A DNA stretch of 64,000 nucleotides. It comes from Alphaproteobacteria bacterium LSUCC0719. GTDB taxonomy: Bacteria; Pseudomonadota; Alphaproteobacteria; Puniceispirillales; Puniceispirillaceae. Position 1 is the first letter of the stretch; each line of letters begins with the position of its first letter. This document shows positions 63,163 through 64,000 of this stretch, piece after piece. The stretch is from assembly GCA_040839025.1 (NCBI GenBank), contig JBFPJN010000001.1:496001-560000 (forward strand), read 5' to 3'. Below the pieces are notes generated by a model. The model saw only the letters and a program-made list of their open reading frames with translations. It did no database searches and had not been told where the DNA came from. The position numbers and the translations under genes are program-made.

Positions 63163-64000
63163 ATGGCACGTAACCCGGCTGGAAAAAGCGGCGGTATCTG
63201 GCTGAAAACGCTGCTTTTCGGTGTGCTTGCTATCGGGGGTATCGGGGCTGCCGCGATCATTCTTCAACCAATGCTCGTGACACCGGCGTCCGATGTTGTG
63301 TTGATCAAGGCAGAACCCGGGCCGTTCAGGGAAAAACCGGTATCACCAGGTGGTGCAAAAATCCCGCATACGGACAGTACGGTAATGGGCATGCTTGGCG
63401 GCATGGTCGAAAAACAGGAGGATGTTGAAATTCTGCAACCTCCTGCCGATGTGCCGGAAATGCCGCCACTTCCCAAAGCCGCAGATGAAACAATTGTCAT
63501 GGCGCCTGAACCTGCACCTGTCGTGCCGGCCGATGGTCAGGCCCCGAAAGTCCAGACACCTGATGCCAATACATCGGATGGTCCTGTCGATCTGGCAAAG
63601 ATTGCCTCGGCTACCGACCAGACCGCAACCCCGTCTGAAACCGGTGACAGTGATGCCGGTGCAGCAGGCAAAACAGACGGCAAAACAGAGGGCGAAACAG
63701 GGCCGGCAGACAGGCCTGGCGACGCTGATCAAACGGAAACACAGATTGCGGGAGCCCAGGGTTCTGAAACGGACAGCGCCTCCTCAGACACGGCCTCGCT
63801 GCAATCCATGCCAAAATCCAAGCCCGCCGAATCCAAACGGCCAAAAGGCCCAGCCGTGGAAGGTGACGAGCCGCTTTATCTGGTGCAGCTTGCCGCCTTT
63901 CGGAACGCCGCCACAGCGCGCGAACAGGCAGCTATGCTTGGGGGAAAGCATCAGTCCCGTCTGAGCGGGGTTGAACTTGGTACGATGAAGGTCGATGCCG
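63163..64000 (+). CDS. SPOR-domain cell-division protein, C-terminus beyond the window
   Basis: Partial, about 279 codons visible. A single N-terminal transmembrane helix (WLKTLLFGVLAIGGIGAAAI, residues 13-32), then a long acidic, Pro/Ala/Thr-rich periplasmic linker (about 40-230), then the beginning of a SPOR domain (EPLYLVQLAAFRNAATAREQ). SPOR domains bind denuded septal glycan and locate proteins to the division site; the argS-SPOR order is conserved in alphaproteobacteria. The ATG at 63163 is 5 bp after the argS stop. Confidence 0.9.
   Translation, partial: MARNPAGKSGGIWLKTLLFGVLAIGGIGAAAIILQPMLVTPASDVVLIKAEPGPFREKPVSPGGAKIPHTDSTVMGMLGGMVEKQEDVEILQPPADVPEMPPLPKAADETIVMAPEPAPVVPADGQAPKVQTPDANTSDGPVDLAKIASATDQTATPSETGDSDAGAAGKTDGKTEGETGPADRPGDADQTETQIAGAQGSETDSASSDTASLQSMPKSKPAESKRPKGPAVEGDEPLYLVQLAAFRNAATAREQAAMLGGKHQSRLSGVELGTMKVDA

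Overview
The window looks like chromosome of a marine alphaproteobacterium. The gene orders L-isoaspartate methyltransferase-tolC-(PopZ-position gene)-valS and erpA/dgt-argS-SPOR protein are alphaproteobacterial. The abundance of TRAP, TTT and ABC importers with sulfatases fits a SAR116-like (Puniceispirillum-type) oligotroph. That lineage guess is inference from synteny and was not tested by any search.

Layout. (1) 1-7.1 kb is a compact muropeptide-recycling locus: a GH84 N-acetylglucosaminidase, an L,D-transpeptidase-like protein without an export signal, AmpG permease, a fusion of a T7-lysozyme-like amidase with an NlpC/P60 peptidase, AnmK and NagA. Together they could import and dismantle GlcNAc-anhydroMurNAc-peptides to glucosamine-6-phosphate. 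(2) 7.1-16.6 kb holds metabolic and housekeeping genes (Ldh2-type dehydrogenase, YaiI, HI0933 flavoprotein, ABC-2 exporter, aldo/keto reductase, crotonase, NDP-forming acyl-CoA synthetase). (3) 16.7-23.4 kb has a PotABCD-type importer divergent from two FAD amine/amino-acid oxidases, followed by tRNA-Ser and a candidate small RNA. (4) 24.55-40.04 kb is a genomic island in the 3' end of tRNA-Asn with its own tyrosine recombinase. It carries two similarly built catabolic modules, each with a regulator, a tripartite importer and a sulfatase: LysR + TRAP + sulfatase, and GntR + TTT + ComA-like enzyme + sulfatase. (5) 40.2-45.4 kb is a selenium tRNA-modification operon (MnmH, NADH-dehydrogenase/SelD fusion, flavin reductase) and an MFS transporter, then tRNA-Cys. 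(6) 45.7-51.1 kb encodes three prepilin-like proteins, two of them very large and one carrying LamG and C-type-lectin-like domains. (7) 51.2-64 kb is core genome (pcm, tolC, valS, ilvD-like, xthA, erpA, dgt, argS, SPOR).

The three most unusual things are: the island's attachment-site arrangement (three copies of a 16-bp tRNA core, the middle one inverted and carrying both phage-type arms, so that the integrase segment and the cargo segment are each bounded by inverted repeats); the lectin-bearing giant prepilin locus; and the cytosolic-looking muropeptide-recycling cluster, in which GH84 may stand in for NagZ and one polypeptide combines amidase and NlpC/P60 activities.
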